Position numbers and translations under genes: made by a program. The notes beneath the pieces were generated by a model that had not been told where the DNA came from, did no database searches, and saw nothing but the letters and a program-made list of their open reading frames with translations. A stretch of 51,058 nt of DNA from an uncultured Lachnospiraceae bacterium (GTDB lineage: Bacteria > Bacillota > Clostridia > Lachnospirales > Lachnospiraceae): contig CAMNTQ010000023.1 of the NCBI GenBank assembly GCA_946558695.1, positions 1 through 51,058 on the forward strand, read 5' to 3'. Positions 17,748 to 26,084 of the stretch are shown piece by piece (positions within the stretch are counted from its first letter, which is position 1; every line of letters starts with the position of its first letter).

Positions 17748-18242
17748 TTACTCAATGTAATGAACCCGGGATTCTTCATACCTGTCCTGCTGCGCCTGCT
17801 CCTTAAGGGGATATCCGCACGCGATCAGCGCAAAAACTTCCAGTTCATTAGGGATCCCCACGATCTTCTTCACAAGCTCCATCCGGTCTTCGATCGGGGC
17901 AATTCCCATCCACACTGCTCCAAGCCCCAGCTCATCTGCTTCCAGCAGAAGGTTTTCCACCGAAGCGCTCATATCAATCTGCGCAAACATAGGGCGCAGA
18001 CATTCTTTGCGGTAACACGCCGCAAACACCAAAGGCGCTTCCTTCGCACACCCCGTATAGGGCGTACTTTCCGATAACCTCTCGATCATCTCGCGCCTTG
18101 TCACCACGTAATATTCCCACGGCTGCTGATTCATAGCCGACGGAGCCGCCATCGCCGCCCGCAGCATCAATTCAACTTTCTCTTTCTCTACCGGCCTGTC
18201 CTGATATTGCCTGACACTTGTTCTGTGAAAAATACTGTTCAT
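17748..18242 (-). CDS. Nitroreductase family flavoprotein
   Basis: A 164-residue FMN-dependent nitroreductase-like protein. The N-terminal FHRTSVRQYQDRPVEKEKVE and AAMAAPSAMNQQPWEYYVV are the family's FMN-binding signatures, and LGLGAVWMGI near residue 110 and ACGYPLKE near 143 complete the fold. The short length is typical of the clostridial single-domain group that reduces nitro compounds or quinones with NAD(P)H. It starts three bases after the stop of the small CxxC protein on the same strand, so the two are cotranscribed. The physiological substrate is unknown. Confidence 0.9.
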   Translation of the reverse strand: MNSIFHRTSVRQYQDRPVEKEKVELMLRAAMAAPSAMNQQPWEYYVVTRREMIERLSESTPYTGCAKEAPLVFAACYRKECLRPMFAQIDMSASVENLLLEADELGLGAVWMGIAPIEDRMELVKKIVGIPNELEVFALIACGYPLKEQAQQDRYEESRVHYIE

Positions 18243-18245
18243 AAA

Positions 18246-18467
18246 TCAAATCTCCTTCTCAATCTCTGTTATTTCACACATGTCCATAAACTCCTTAAGA
18301 TCCTTCTCATTCCGGATGAGCATGATATCTGAAAACTTTCCGGTATGCAGATCTTTAAAGCCCGCCACCTGTTCTCCGGTACAGATACTGCAGCGGATGA
18401 CAGGATTTTTCGTCGCTTTATCGTATGTCAGGCGTTTAGGTTCCTTTGCTTTAAATAAGTGAAACAT
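18246..18467 (-). CDS. Small conserved-looking CxxC protein
   Basis: A 73-residue cytoplasmic protein that I do not recognise beyond its resemblance to short clostridial proteins. A single CSIC (CxxC) lies in the middle (residues 27-30, in VIRCSICTGEQVAGF), so it may bind zinc or take part in redox. A strong GGAGG site precedes the ATG and the stop is three bases before the nitroreductase start, which supports a real, coupled gene. The 148 bases upstream (18468-18616) hold no gene and should contain the promoter. Confidence 0.6.
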   Translation of the reverse strand: MFHLFKAKEPKRLTYDKATKNPVIRCSICTGEQVAGFKDLHTGKFSDIMLIRNEKDLKEFMDMCEITEIEKEI

Positions 18468-18616
18468 CTCCGGCCTCCTTTTTGTCTCTCTAATTCTGCA
18501 TTTAGTAATAAAATCCCCAAGAAAAATCTTTTAGATGCATGTGTCTTTTATTATTGTACGTTTTAAAATCATAAATGTAAAGTACGCAAAAAGATTTGAC
18601 ACTCAGACTTCACCGT

Positions 18617-19459
18617 TTATATATTCAAAAGCAGCAGCGCAGCCAGCACCATAGCTATAGCGGCCTTTCGTCTGCCGTTCATTTTCTCATGGAACAGGAT
18701 AACGCCCGCCACGGTAACAAGCACGATCGCTGCGACACTGTATGTAGGATACGCCACCACCGCCGGCACGAAGGAAAGGGATTTTAGTAAAAATCTGGCG
18801 GAATAGTAATTGGGAATTCCGATCAATATCCCAAATAGAAGATCCTCTTTTGTCAAACGCTGCTTTTTCCCCAGTGTCAGCGCAGCACACAACACAAGCG
18901 CCGCAATGAACGTATAAAAAAGAAAATGCTCTTCCAGCTCCGCGCTTCCCAACTCCTCATATATTTTTGCCATTGCATCCCCGCTGCCGCCCGCTGTCAA
19001 AAGCAGGATCAGTCCGGCTTTAAATGTAATATCCGGCTGATTCTTTTCTAAATGGATCAGCACGATTGCAATCAGCGCCGTCACAAATCCGCACAGCTGG
19101 ACTTCCGTAGGTATTTCCCCAAAAAAGATGACCGCCGTTGCCGCAGGTACTAAAACTCCAAGCTTCATAAATACAGTAGACAGTACAACGCCGTTTCTCC
19201 TTACGCTCATCTGCATAAGGAGAAAAGAAAAAAGATATAAAAATCCGTTAAACAATCCCAGTCCTACGGCTATCCCCGCACCTTCTCCCTGCGCTTGAAA
19301 AGACACTCCGGACGTCCGCATATAAATTCCGGCCGCTATGACACATGCCATATAATTGACAGCAAGCATACTGATATGATTTTTAATATAATTCTCGCTC
19401 AAACGCATCATAATTGAAACAAGCGCGCTGCTCACAATTGCAGACAGTAAATAAATCAT
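18617..19459 (-). CDS. DMT/EamA family transporter
   Basis: A 280-residue membrane protein with about ten hydrophobic segments in two EamA-type halves (about 1-135 and 145-280). It is hydrophobic throughout, with short basic loops and a positively charged MNGRRKA loop before the last helix. It lies 15 bases downstream of the HD-domain gene on the same strand and so is probably cotranscribed with it. It is distinct in sequence from the other DMT transporter at 3290-4183. The substrate is not predictable. Confidence 0.85.
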   Translation of the reverse strand: MIYLLSAIVSSALVSIMMRLSENYIKNHISMLAVNYMACVIAAGIYMRTSGVSFQAQGEGAGIAVGLGLFNGFLYLFSFLLMQMSVRRNGVVLSTVFMKLGVLVPAATAVIFFGEIPTEVQLCGFVTALIAIVLIHLEKNQPDITFKAGLILLLTAGGSGDAMAKIYEELGSAELEEHFLFYTFIAALVLCAALTLGKKQRLTKEDLLFGILIGIPNYYSARFLLKSLSFVPAVVAYPTYSVAAIVLVTVAGVILFHEKMNGRRKAAIAMVLAALLLLNI

Positions 19460-19474
19460 AAGTTATCGCCCTTT

Positions 19475-20227
19475 CTAAATATATGACAGAAGTATTTTTC
19501 TTACTCTCTCCATCTGTTCTATAGTCTTCGGATTAGAATAGGGAATCCGGTCTATAATCCTTTCCACATATTGTCTCTCCCGCACGATATCAAGCGTCTC
19601 TTTAAAGTTGACATCAAAAAAGTACGCCAGATAAGAAAGCCAATAGTCCATTTTCGTCTTTCTTGCGGGGGAATATATGGATTCTCCCCGCAGAAATTGT
19701 TCCATCACTTCTGCGCTGATTTCTTCCCCGCCCGCTTCTTTCGCTGACACTCCTATAATAGTCTCGACAGAATCTACGATCTTCACCCGGCAGTTATCCA
19801 GCTTGTCCGCATCCCGGATTATTTTCGCATGGAGCAGTTCTCTCTCACCCGCTGTCCCCTCCAGCTTAAAGTCACTGTGCTTTGCAATCGCAGTGCAGAT
19901 GATGCCATCCCATCTGTCCTCTTTCACAAACTGTCTGATCATGCCCTCTTTAAAAAGAATCTCCACTCCAAATGCAGCGTGATCCATAACTGTCGGTTCA
20001 AAGCTGTCAAAACGCTTCACCTGTTCGAATCTCCCAATGTCATGAAGCAGACCGATAAGCTGCGCAAGCTCCTTATCTTCCTCAGAAAGCCGCATCCGCT
20101 CTGTAATCTGACGGCTGCACTCCACTACGCCATATGTATGGGCAATTTTTAGTCTCACTTTATCATCTTCCCTGTCATAATTGTCAAGATACGACTCAAA
20201 CTGCTGTTTTGCATACTGTAAATCCAT
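19475..20227 (-). CDS. HD-domain phosphohydrolase
   Basis: A 250-residue HD-superfamily protein. The metal-binding set is visible: RLKIAHTYGVVE (first His), LIGLLHDIGRFEQ (the HD pair) and IIRDADKLDN (final Asp). Such proteins hydrolyse phosphate esters of nucleotides or cyclic dinucleotides; which one cannot be told. The frame is open from 20275, but the ATG at 20227 has AGGAG seven bases upstream and is the better start. It is divergent from a small 81-residue gene and followed 15 bases later by a DMT transporter. Confidence 0.85.
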   Translation of the reverse strand: MDLQYAKQQFESYLDNYDREDDKVRLKIAHTYGVVECSRQITERMRLSEEDKELAQLIGLLHDIGRFEQVKRFDSFEPTVMDHAAFGVEILFKEGMIRQFVKEDRWDGIICTAIAKHSDFKLEGTAGERELLHAKIIRDADKLDNCRVKIVDSVETIIGVSAKEAGGEEISAEVMEQFLRGESIYSPARKTKMDYWLSYLAYFFDVNFKETLDIVRERQYVERIIDRIPYSNPKTIEQMERVRKILLSYI

Positions 20228-20345
20228 GTTCTCTCTCCTAAAATCTTTGACTATTTTCACAATATTCAGTATCATGAATAGTGTACTGTATCATTTACAT
20301 TTCGTCAAATGAAGCAGTCAATCAAAAATAAAGGAGATATCCGCT

Positions 20346-20591
20346 ATGAATATGAATTTAAATCAGCTCGCCATGCTGCAGCAATTAAAATCCGGCATGG
20401 ATCGTTTCCGCGCAAACCATCCAAAATTCCCCATGTTTTTAAAAGCCGTATCGCAAGACGGACTGAAAGAAGGCACTATCGTAGAAATAAACGTTACTGC
20501 CCCGGAAGGGAAGAATTATTGTTCCAATGTCAAGCTGACGGCAGACGACATGGAATTGATCGAGACACTAAAAAATATGGGAGCGCATTAA
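20346..20591 (+). CDS. Small conserved-looking protein of unknown function
   Basis: An 81-residue soluble protein that I cannot assign to a characterised family. The N-terminal half is helical (residues 1-40, LNQLAMLQQLKSGMDRFRANH). The C-terminal half alternates beta-like segments (GTIVEINVTAPEG) with a final helix. A very strong AAAGGAGATATCCGCT site precedes the ATG, and the gene stands alone between a divergent HD gene and the purC promoter, which supports it being expressed. Confidence 0.6.
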   Translation: MNMNLNQLAMLQQLKSGMDRFRANHPKFPMFLKAVSQDGLKEGTIVEINVTAPEGKNYCSNVKLTADDMELIETLKNMGAH

Positions 20592-20624
20592 ATACAATTT
20601 TCACAAAATAAAGCCATATAACGC

Positions 20625-20653
20625 TTGAAATAATATTGCTTTTAAGCTAAAAT
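20625..20653 (+). promoter_or_regulatory. SigmaA-type promoter of purC
   Basis: TTGAAA (20625-20630) and TAAAAT (20648-20653) are separated by exactly 17 bases and lie about 47 bases upstream of the purC ATG. This is close to the housekeeping consensus. No riboswitch or PurR-type palindrome was evident in the short leader. Confidence 0.6.
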
Positions 20654-20699
20654 CTTTTTATCTATCCAAAACACAAAAATATTGAGTGAGGTGTATAAG

Positions 20700-21560
20700 A
20701 TGAAACCTATAAAAGAGGGAAAAGTCCGTGAGATTTATGATAACGGCGACAGCCTGATCATGGTCGCTACTGACCGTATCAGTTGTTTCGATGTGATCTT
20801 AAAAAATGAAGTGACGAAAAAGGGAACCGTTCTAACTCAAATGTCTAAATTCTGGTTCGATATGACAAAGGATATCCTGCCGAACCATATGATTTCCGTG
20901 GATGTGAAGGATATGCCGGAGTTCTTTCAGAATCCGCGCTTTGACGGCAACAGTATGATGTGCAAAAAGCTAGAGATGCTGCCGATCGAATGCATCGTCC
21001 GAGGTTATATTACCGGAAGCGGCTGGGCCAGCTATCAGAAGGACGGCACTGTGTGCGGAATCACGCTTCCAAAAGGACTGAAAGAATCAGATAAACTTCC
21101 TGAACCTATCTATACGCCGTCCACAAAGGCAGAGATCGGCGACCATGACGAGAACATTTCCTATGAGCAGAGTATCGCTCATCTTGAGAAATATTTCCCG
21201 GGAAAGGGGGAAGAGTATGCCGCAAAACTTCGCGACTGCACTCTCGCTCTCTATAAAAAATGCGCGGATTACGCTTTAACGAAAGGCATTATCATCGCAG
21301 ACACCAAATTTGAATTCGGACTGGATGAGACTGGCAATATCGTGATCGGAGATGAGATGCTCACCCCTGACAGTTCCCGTTTCTGGCCTGCGGACGGATA
21401 TGAGGCCGGACACGGACAGCCGTCCTTCGACAAACAGTTTGCAAGAGACTGGCTGAAAGCTAACCCGGACAATGACTGGACACTTCCCGGCGATATTGTT
21501 GAAAAGACTATTAACAAATATCTGCAAGGGTACGAAATGCTGACAGGTAAGACACTTTAA
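20700..21560 (+). CDS. purC: Phosphoribosylaminoimidazole-succinocarboxamide synthase
   Basis: SAICAR synthase, about 286 residues. It couples CAIR and aspartate with ATP in purine synthesis. The N-terminal KEGKVREIYD, the ATP-grasp region VATDRISCFDVIL, CIVRGYITGSGW, and DTKFEFGLD...GDEMLTPDSSRFWP are diagnostic. A TTG at 20682 would add six residues, but the ATG at 20700 has GAGGTG six bases upstream and is preferred. It has its own promoter and is followed by a long hairpin, so it is monocistronic here, separate from other pur genes, which is common in Lachnospiraceae. Confidence 0.97.
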   Translation: MKPIKEGKVREIYDNGDSLIMVATDRISCFDVILKNEVTKKGTVLTQMSKFWFDMTKDILPNHMISVDVKDMPEFFQNPRFDGNSMMCKKLEMLPIECIVRGYITGSGWASYQKDGTVCGITLPKGLKESDKLPEPIYTPSTKAEIGDHDENISYEQSIAHLEKYFPGKGEEYAAKLRDCTLALYKKCADYALTKGIIIADTKFEFGLDETGNIVIGDEMLTPDSSRFWPADGYEAGHGQPSFDKQFARDWLKANPDNDWTLPGDIVEKTINKYLQGYEMLTGKTL

Positions 21561-21590
21561 AAAAACTCTGCAAAACGAGCGGTTTTTAAC

Positions 21591-21641
21591 ATAACAGCCC
21601 CTCTGGACTCTCCGGTATTGGAGATTCAGCGGGGCTGTTAT
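21591..21641 (+). terminator. Long hairpin terminator between purC and the HD-domain gene
   Basis: Perfect eleven-base arms ATAACAGCCCC (21591-21601) and GGGGCTGTTAT (21631-21641) enclose a second inner stem (CTCTCC with GGAGA). The structure lies between the stops of two convergent genes and probably acts in both directions. Confidence 0.75.
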
Positions 21642-21657
21642 AGCTGCGGCCTCTCAG

Positions 21658-22152
21658 CTAAAGACGAAACATTTTTTTGCAAATCATCTTGCCGCATTCC
21701 GTTTTGAAAATATGATGATATGCATTCAGCGCCGCTTCTTTTGTCAGACTATTCTCCATAATATTGACAAGGAAATCCGCTTCAACAAGTATTTGATAGT
21801 CTATTCCGTCAATATTATCATATGTGTGATGATGCGCGATCAGATACTGAACTCTTTTTGACGCATCATCTTCAAAACCTAATTCCCCAAGCAATCTTCC
21901 GGCGATTGCAGGCCCTTCTTTTTCTTGCAGTTTTCCGTTGCAATTTCCATACTTTTCTTCACATAAATGAATTCCGATATCATGCGTAAGAGCCGCAGCT
22001 TCAAGAATAAACAGACATTGCTTATCTATATTTTCTGTCTCCGCAATAAGCTTCGCATAACTGTGAACCTTGCAGAAATGTTGAATCCTCTCTGCATCCC
22101 CGCTATATAACTCTATCATTGCCAAATGTAATTTATTTATCATTCTCGACAC
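21658..22152 (-). CDS. Small HD-domain protein
   Basis: A 164-residue HD-superfamily phosphohydrolase. His in FCKVHSYAKLIAE (near residue 29), the HD pair in AAALTHDIGIHLCEE (near 55), and IAHHHTYDNIDG downstream make up the metal site. It is shorter than the HD protein at 19475-20227 and belongs to the compact group seen in Clostridia; the nucleotide substrate is unknown. It converges on purC, with a long hairpin between them, and sits about 93 bases below the MFS transporter on the same strand. Confidence 0.82.
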   Translation of the reverse strand: MSRMINKLHLAMIELYSGDAERIQHFCKVHSYAKLIAETENIDKQCLFILEAAALTHDIGIHLCEEKYGNCNGKLQEKEGPAIAGRLLGELGFEDDASKRVQYLIAHHHTYDNIDGIDYQILVEADFLVNIMENSLTKEAALNAYHHIFKTECGKMICKKMFRL

Positions 22153-22245
22153 TCCTTTATAAAATAATTATTTTCTGTAATCATACCAGAAATGCGCATA
22201 TATTTCCATGTTCACAAACACGAAAATAATGAATTTATCCAACCC

Positions 22246-23484
22246 TCAAAGCTCTTTAAATATATGTCTTGTCCTGACGGCAATCAGAAATGATACGCTG
22301 CCTGCAAATAGAATCACTCCGAATTCTGCTCCCCTGCAGACTTCAAACAAGATGCCGTACAATGCACTGCCCAAAGGCTGGGAACACATAGAGATGGTAA
22401 GAATTACTGCGATTACCTTTCCGATCAGATTCTGCGGAGTCTCCATCTGGACAAAACTCATCATCTGTACCGTAAAAATAGTTGAAAATACCATGATGGC
22501 AAAGCAGCATACAGTGATTATAATATAATTTATCATCCCAGAGGAACACAAAAGCAGCGCGATTCCCATCGGGAATACGCATACCGCCGCAGCAACGATC
22601 AGATTTCCCGCTCTTTTCGCTTCAAGCTTATCTGCAAACACACCAGCGCAGATTCCTCCCGCCAGCCCGCCTGCCGCCAACGCCCCTTCCGCATAGCCGT
22701 AAAGTCTGTTTGCCAAAACTCCCCCCAGATCCAGTATCTCCGTCACAAGATAAGGCAGTGCGACAATAATCATTGCAGACAGGAACAGATTGATACCGCT
22801 GATTACAAGCAATGCCTTTCCAATAACCGGCTTTTTCTTCCGTATAAATCGCATGCTATCTGTAAAATCGCCTTTAACCACCTTTAATATATTCTTTTCA
22901 AACTTACATTTTTTAAATGGTATGTGAATAAATATCTCCATAACTGCCGACATCAAAAAGCATACCATACATAACCAAAGCAGCGGCTCCAACCCGTATG
23001 CACTGTATAAAATCCCTCCCAGCACAGGGCCTGTCAGAGACGCAAAGGAACTGATCGTATTGATAATGGAATTTGCCGCCATGAGGTGTTCCTGACTGAC
23101 CAATACAGGTATACTTGCCTGCACAGAGGGTTGATATGCACCTGCAATGCCGTATAAAAGCATCAATGTAACGGTCAGCAAAAGGATGAGATTTCCCCCT
23201 TCCATCAGTATGTAAAATATCAAGATGACCGCCGCTGTAAAGAAATCCAGTATCACCATGACATTCCTTTTATTTACTCTGTCAGAAACGATACCGCCCA
23301 CCGGCGACAATAAAACTGCCGGAATAAACGCGCAGGCAGTAACCGTACCATAAAGTGCAGATGATCCCGTCAGATTTAACAGGTACAACGGCAGAGCAAA
23401 TCGGATTGCAGCATTGCCAAACAACGAGATGATCTGACCGATTACAACTAATGTAAAATCTTTTGAAAACAATTTTTGGTTCAT
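22246..23484 (-). CDS. MFS multidrug-type transporter
   Basis: A 412-residue major facilitator with about twelve membrane segments. Motif A-like sequences are visible after the second segment (GGIVSDRVNKRNVMVILDF) and in the second half (FADKLEAKRAG). It is of the MFS_3-like group that exports drugs or macrolide-type compounds. A GGAGGAC site precedes the ATG. It lies 83 bases downstream of a TetR regulator on the same strand, with an operator-like palindrome in that gap. It is therefore likely to be a regulated efflux pump; the ligand is unknown. Confidence 0.88.
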   Translation of the reverse strand: MNQKLFSKDFTLVVIGQIISLFGNAAIRFALPLYLLNLTGSSALYGTVTACAFIPAVLLSPVGGIVSDRVNKRNVMVILDFFTAAVILIFYILMEGGNLILLLTVTLMLLYGIAGAYQPSVQASIPVLVSQEHLMAANSIINTISSFASLTGPVLGGILYSAYGLEPLLWLCMVCFLMSAVMEIFIHIPFKKCKFEKNILKVVKGDFTDSMRFIRKKKPVIGKALLVISGINLFLSAMIIVALPYLVTEILDLGGVLANRLYGYAEGALAAGGLAGGICAGVFADKLEAKRAGNLIVAAAVCVFPMGIALLLCSSGMINYIIITVCCFAIMVFSTIFTVQMMSFVQMETPQNLIGKVIAVILTISMCSQPLGSALYGILFEVCRGAEFGVILFAGSVSFLIAVRTRHIFKEL

Positions 23485-23507
23485 AGCTTTGTCCTCCGTT
23501 CTTTTTA

Positions 23508-23525
23508 ATACCGTACGTTGGTATG
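23508..23525. promoter_or_regulatory. Operator-like palindrome before the MFS gene
   Basis: Arms ATACC (23508-23512) and GGTAT with a seven-base spacer. The right side, GTTGGTATG, is identical over nine bases to the site at 24268-24282 upstream of the TetR gene. It is a candidate TetR binding site overlapping or near an internal promoter of the MFS gene. Confidence 0.5.
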
Positions 23526-23567
23526 TATTTAACTTAAAAGATATCTGCCCGTTTTTCAGAGCAGATT

Positions 23568-24221
23568 TTACTTGTTTTTCTGATAAATAACAGCCAGCTC
23601 CTGCAGTCTTGCCAGCATTTCATCATCTACGATGTCCAGACCAAAGCCTTCCATCATCTGACCAAACACCATAAATTTACCATAGCATTCATCCTCCGTA
23701 TTATCAAACAGCATCGGATTCGTCCAGACATTTGCCACAAATATAATAAGTTCCGCCAGCTGCTCCGGAAAGTCTGTCCGAATGGAACCGTCCGCGATCC
23801 CCTGCTTAATGATCGGAAGAATATAATGAGGAACCGCCTCCTCTATCGTATCATACAAAAGACTGGCAAGCAGCTTTGGATTATTATGAAAATTAGGAGC
23901 TACTGTAAAAATATCATTCTGCACAGGCCGATTAATGGACTCTTTAAAAATAGTTTTCAGTTTTTCCTTTCCGGTAATATCCGATCTATCCCGGATAACG
24001 GCAAGCATCTGATTGGATTCCGCCGTCATCCGCTCCGTAACCGCAACCAAAATATCTTCCTTGGACTTAAAATGATGATAAATAGCGCCCTTGCTGAGAC
24101 CGCCCAGATGATCAATAATATCCTGTATGGAAGTATATTCATAACCCTTTTCCATGAACAACCGAAAAGCAACATCCAATATCCGGTTTACTGTCTCTTC
24201 CGGATGCTTATTTCTCGCCAC
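23568..24221 (-). CDS. TetR family regulator of the MFS pump
   Basis: A 217-residue TetR regulator. The DNA-binding domain is at residues 10-57, with YTSIQDIIDHLGGLSKGAIYHHFKSK, a canonical motif ending in the Tyr-His-His-Phe signature; the rest is an alpha-helical ligand-binding domain. The start is GTG at 24221, with GAGGAG eleven bases upstream. Two 15-base palindromes lie immediately upstream (24241-24282) and a related one before the MFS gene, so autoregulation plus pump repression is the likely circuit. Confidence 0.9.
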   Translation of the reverse strand: MARNKHPEETVNRILDVAFRLFMEKGYEYTSIQDIIDHLGGLSKGAIYHHFKSKEDILVAVTERMTAESNQMLAVIRDRSDITGKEKLKTIFKESINRPVQNDIFTVAPNFHNNPKLLASLLYDTIEEAVPHYILPIIKQGIADGSIRTDFPEQLAELIIFVANVWTNPMLFDNTEDECYGKFMVFGQMMEGFGLDIVDDEMLARLQELAVIYQKNK

Positions 24222-24240
24222 AGCACACTCATCTCCTCAA

Positions 24241-24282
24241 CATACTAATAGTATGTAATTAGAATATCATACTGTTGGTATG
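24241..24282. promoter_or_regulatory. Paired operator-like palindromes upstream of the TetR gene
   Basis: CATACTAATAGTATG (24241-24255) has perfect six-base arms around three bases. CATACTGTTGGTATG (24268-24282) is a near-identical copy. Their start points are 27 bases apart. They lie within 60 bases upstream of the GTG start and fit an autoregulatory TetR operator. Confidence 0.65.
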
Positions 24283-24329
24283 TTTGTCAAATATTTTATT
24301 TGGCAACGCTCTCTTATGAAAAGTTTTAA

Positions 24330-26072
24330 CTACCGTACAATTAATTCTGTAACCGCACCCTTATTTACATCAATTAATCCTTTATCTGTTAACTTCAGCG
24401 CGGGACTTACCGGTAATCCAAGCGTTGCGAGAGACATAATCGGATTTCTATGCTCATAACCTAAATTTTCAAGGCTTTCACGGACTGCTTTCAAAGATAG
24501 CGCGGTTTCTTCCACACCTTTTTCTGAAAGAATACCGCAGACCGGAAGCGCCAGTTCAGAGAGAATCCTGCCATCTTTGACGGTAAGGATTCCGCCCTGT
24601 AATTCATTCAGACGCCTGACTGCCGCAAGCATATCAGAAGGGCAGCCGCCGACAACAAACAGATTATGGTGGTCATGGAAATAGGTGGTGGCAGCAGTTC
24701 CTGTTTTCAATCCGGCTCCTGTGATAAATCCATAGCCGATATTTCCGTTTTTACCGTGGCGTTCAATTACCATAGCCAGAAGGCAGCCGCTTTTCTGCCA
24801 GTCCAGACATTGATTTTTCACAGGCATCGTCACCAGTTTTTCAGAAGTCTGGGTTCGATTGGAGTGTATCTCCATAACGCGTACAACCGCTTCTGTGCAG
24901 TCCGGCTTAAAATCAGCAGGTACTGGAATCTGAAAATGCTCCAATTTCATTTCCGGAATCTGTACGCTATGGTAAAAGTCTTCCGGGAAAATATATTTAT
25001 CCGAGTAATCTTTACCCGATGCTGTATCGTTTTGTTCCGCTGAAAATATCTTTACCCCATTTTTGTATACATAAGCTGGTTTCAACACGGCCGGATCTTT
25101 AAGCAGCTGGAAATCCGCTATTTTCCCGGGTGCGATGACACCGCGGTCATACAAGTGCATACGCTGGCATGGAGTATAGGTTGCGCAGTAGATCGCCTGC
25201 TCCGGAGGAAATCCGGCCTCGATCGCCTGCTCTACAACATAGTTGAGCTGTCCTTTTTCATAAAGGACATCCGTCATTGTGTCGTCTGTAACGAAGCAGC
25301 AATATTCATATAACTGATTTTCGGCAATGTATTCCAAAACTTCCGGTTTCAGCATTTTGTGCTGAATCTCAAAAAACATGCCATTTTCAATGCGTTGCTT
25401 GACTTCTTCCAAAGTATGTTCTGTGTGGTCGCCATTGATTCCAAGATACAGAAATTTTGCAAGCTCCAGTTCCAGAAGAGAAGGGCAGTGGCCTTCGATC
25501 ACATAATTCGGATATTCTTCGCGCAGATAGTCCAGAAATTTTGTGATTTCCAGCGTGTTCTCCCGGATGATTTCCCGATAGTTCATGATTTCTCCCACAC
25601 AGACTACGTCTTTCTCCTCAAGCAGATGCTTCATGGCAGCGCAGTCAATGATCCCGCCCGTTGTTTCCAGCGCTTCATTCGTGGACGGCACGCTGCTTGG
25701 GATACCGTAGAAAATGTCAATCGGAGCACCCTGCGCTGCAGAAATCATTTCCAAAATACCGCGTACTCCTTTCACATTTGCCATTTCGTGCGGTTCAGAT
25801 ACGATGGTAGTCACGCCGTACCCAGCCAGACAATTTCCAAACAGCTCAGGTGTCATCATAGAACTTTCGATATGCATATGGATATCTGTCAAGCCGGGAA
25901 TCATATACATACCTTCGGCGTCTAGAACTTCATCCGCTTGAAAAGTTGTATTTTGTTTACGGTCAATATAATAAAATTTGCCGTCTAAGACAGATATATC
26001 TGCCAAAATAAATTTTTTCAAATACGAGTTGAATACATTTGCATTCTTGATCAGCAAAGAAACATGTTCCAT
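24330..26072 (-). CDS. ade: Adenine deaminase
   Basis: A 580-residue amidohydrolase-type adenine deaminase that converts adenine to hypoxanthine and ammonia. The metal ligands are in DIHMHIESSMMTP, EPHEMANV and EGHCPSL, followed by GDHTEHT and FVTDDTMTD. The C-terminal adenine deaminase domain contains TTYFHDHHNLFVVGG. The length is the family norm. It follows a purine permease by 12 bases, forming a purine-uptake-and-salvage pair, and a LysR regulator is divergent from the permease. An AGAGGT site precedes the ATG. Confidence 0.93.
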   Translation of the reverse strand: MEHVSLLIKNANVFNSYLKKFILADISVLDGKFYYIDRKQNTTFQADEVLDAEGMYMIPGLTDIHMHIESSMMTPELFGNCLAGYGVTTIVSEPHEMANVKGVRGILEMISAAQGAPIDIFYGIPSSVPSTNEALETTGGIIDCAAMKHLLEEKDVVCVGEIMNYREIIRENTLEITKFLDYLREEYPNYVIEGHCPSLLELELAKFLYLGINGDHTEHTLEEVKQRIENGMFFEIQHKMLKPEVLEYIAENQLYEYCCFVTDDTMTDVLYEKGQLNYVVEQAIEAGFPPEQAIYCATYTPCQRMHLYDRGVIAPGKIADFQLLKDPAVLKPAYVYKNGVKIFSAEQNDTASGKDYSDKYIFPEDFYHSVQIPEMKLEHFQIPVPADFKPDCTEAVVRVMEIHSNRTQTSEKLVTMPVKNQCLDWQKSGCLLAMVIERHGKNGNIGYGFITGAGLKTGTAATTYFHDHHNLFVVGGCPSDMLAAVRRLNELQGGILTVKDGRILSELALPVCGILSEKGVEETALSLKAVRESLENLGYEHRNPIMSLATLGLPVSPALKLTDKGLIDVNKGAVTELIVR

Positions 26073-26084
26073 AAATATTTACCT

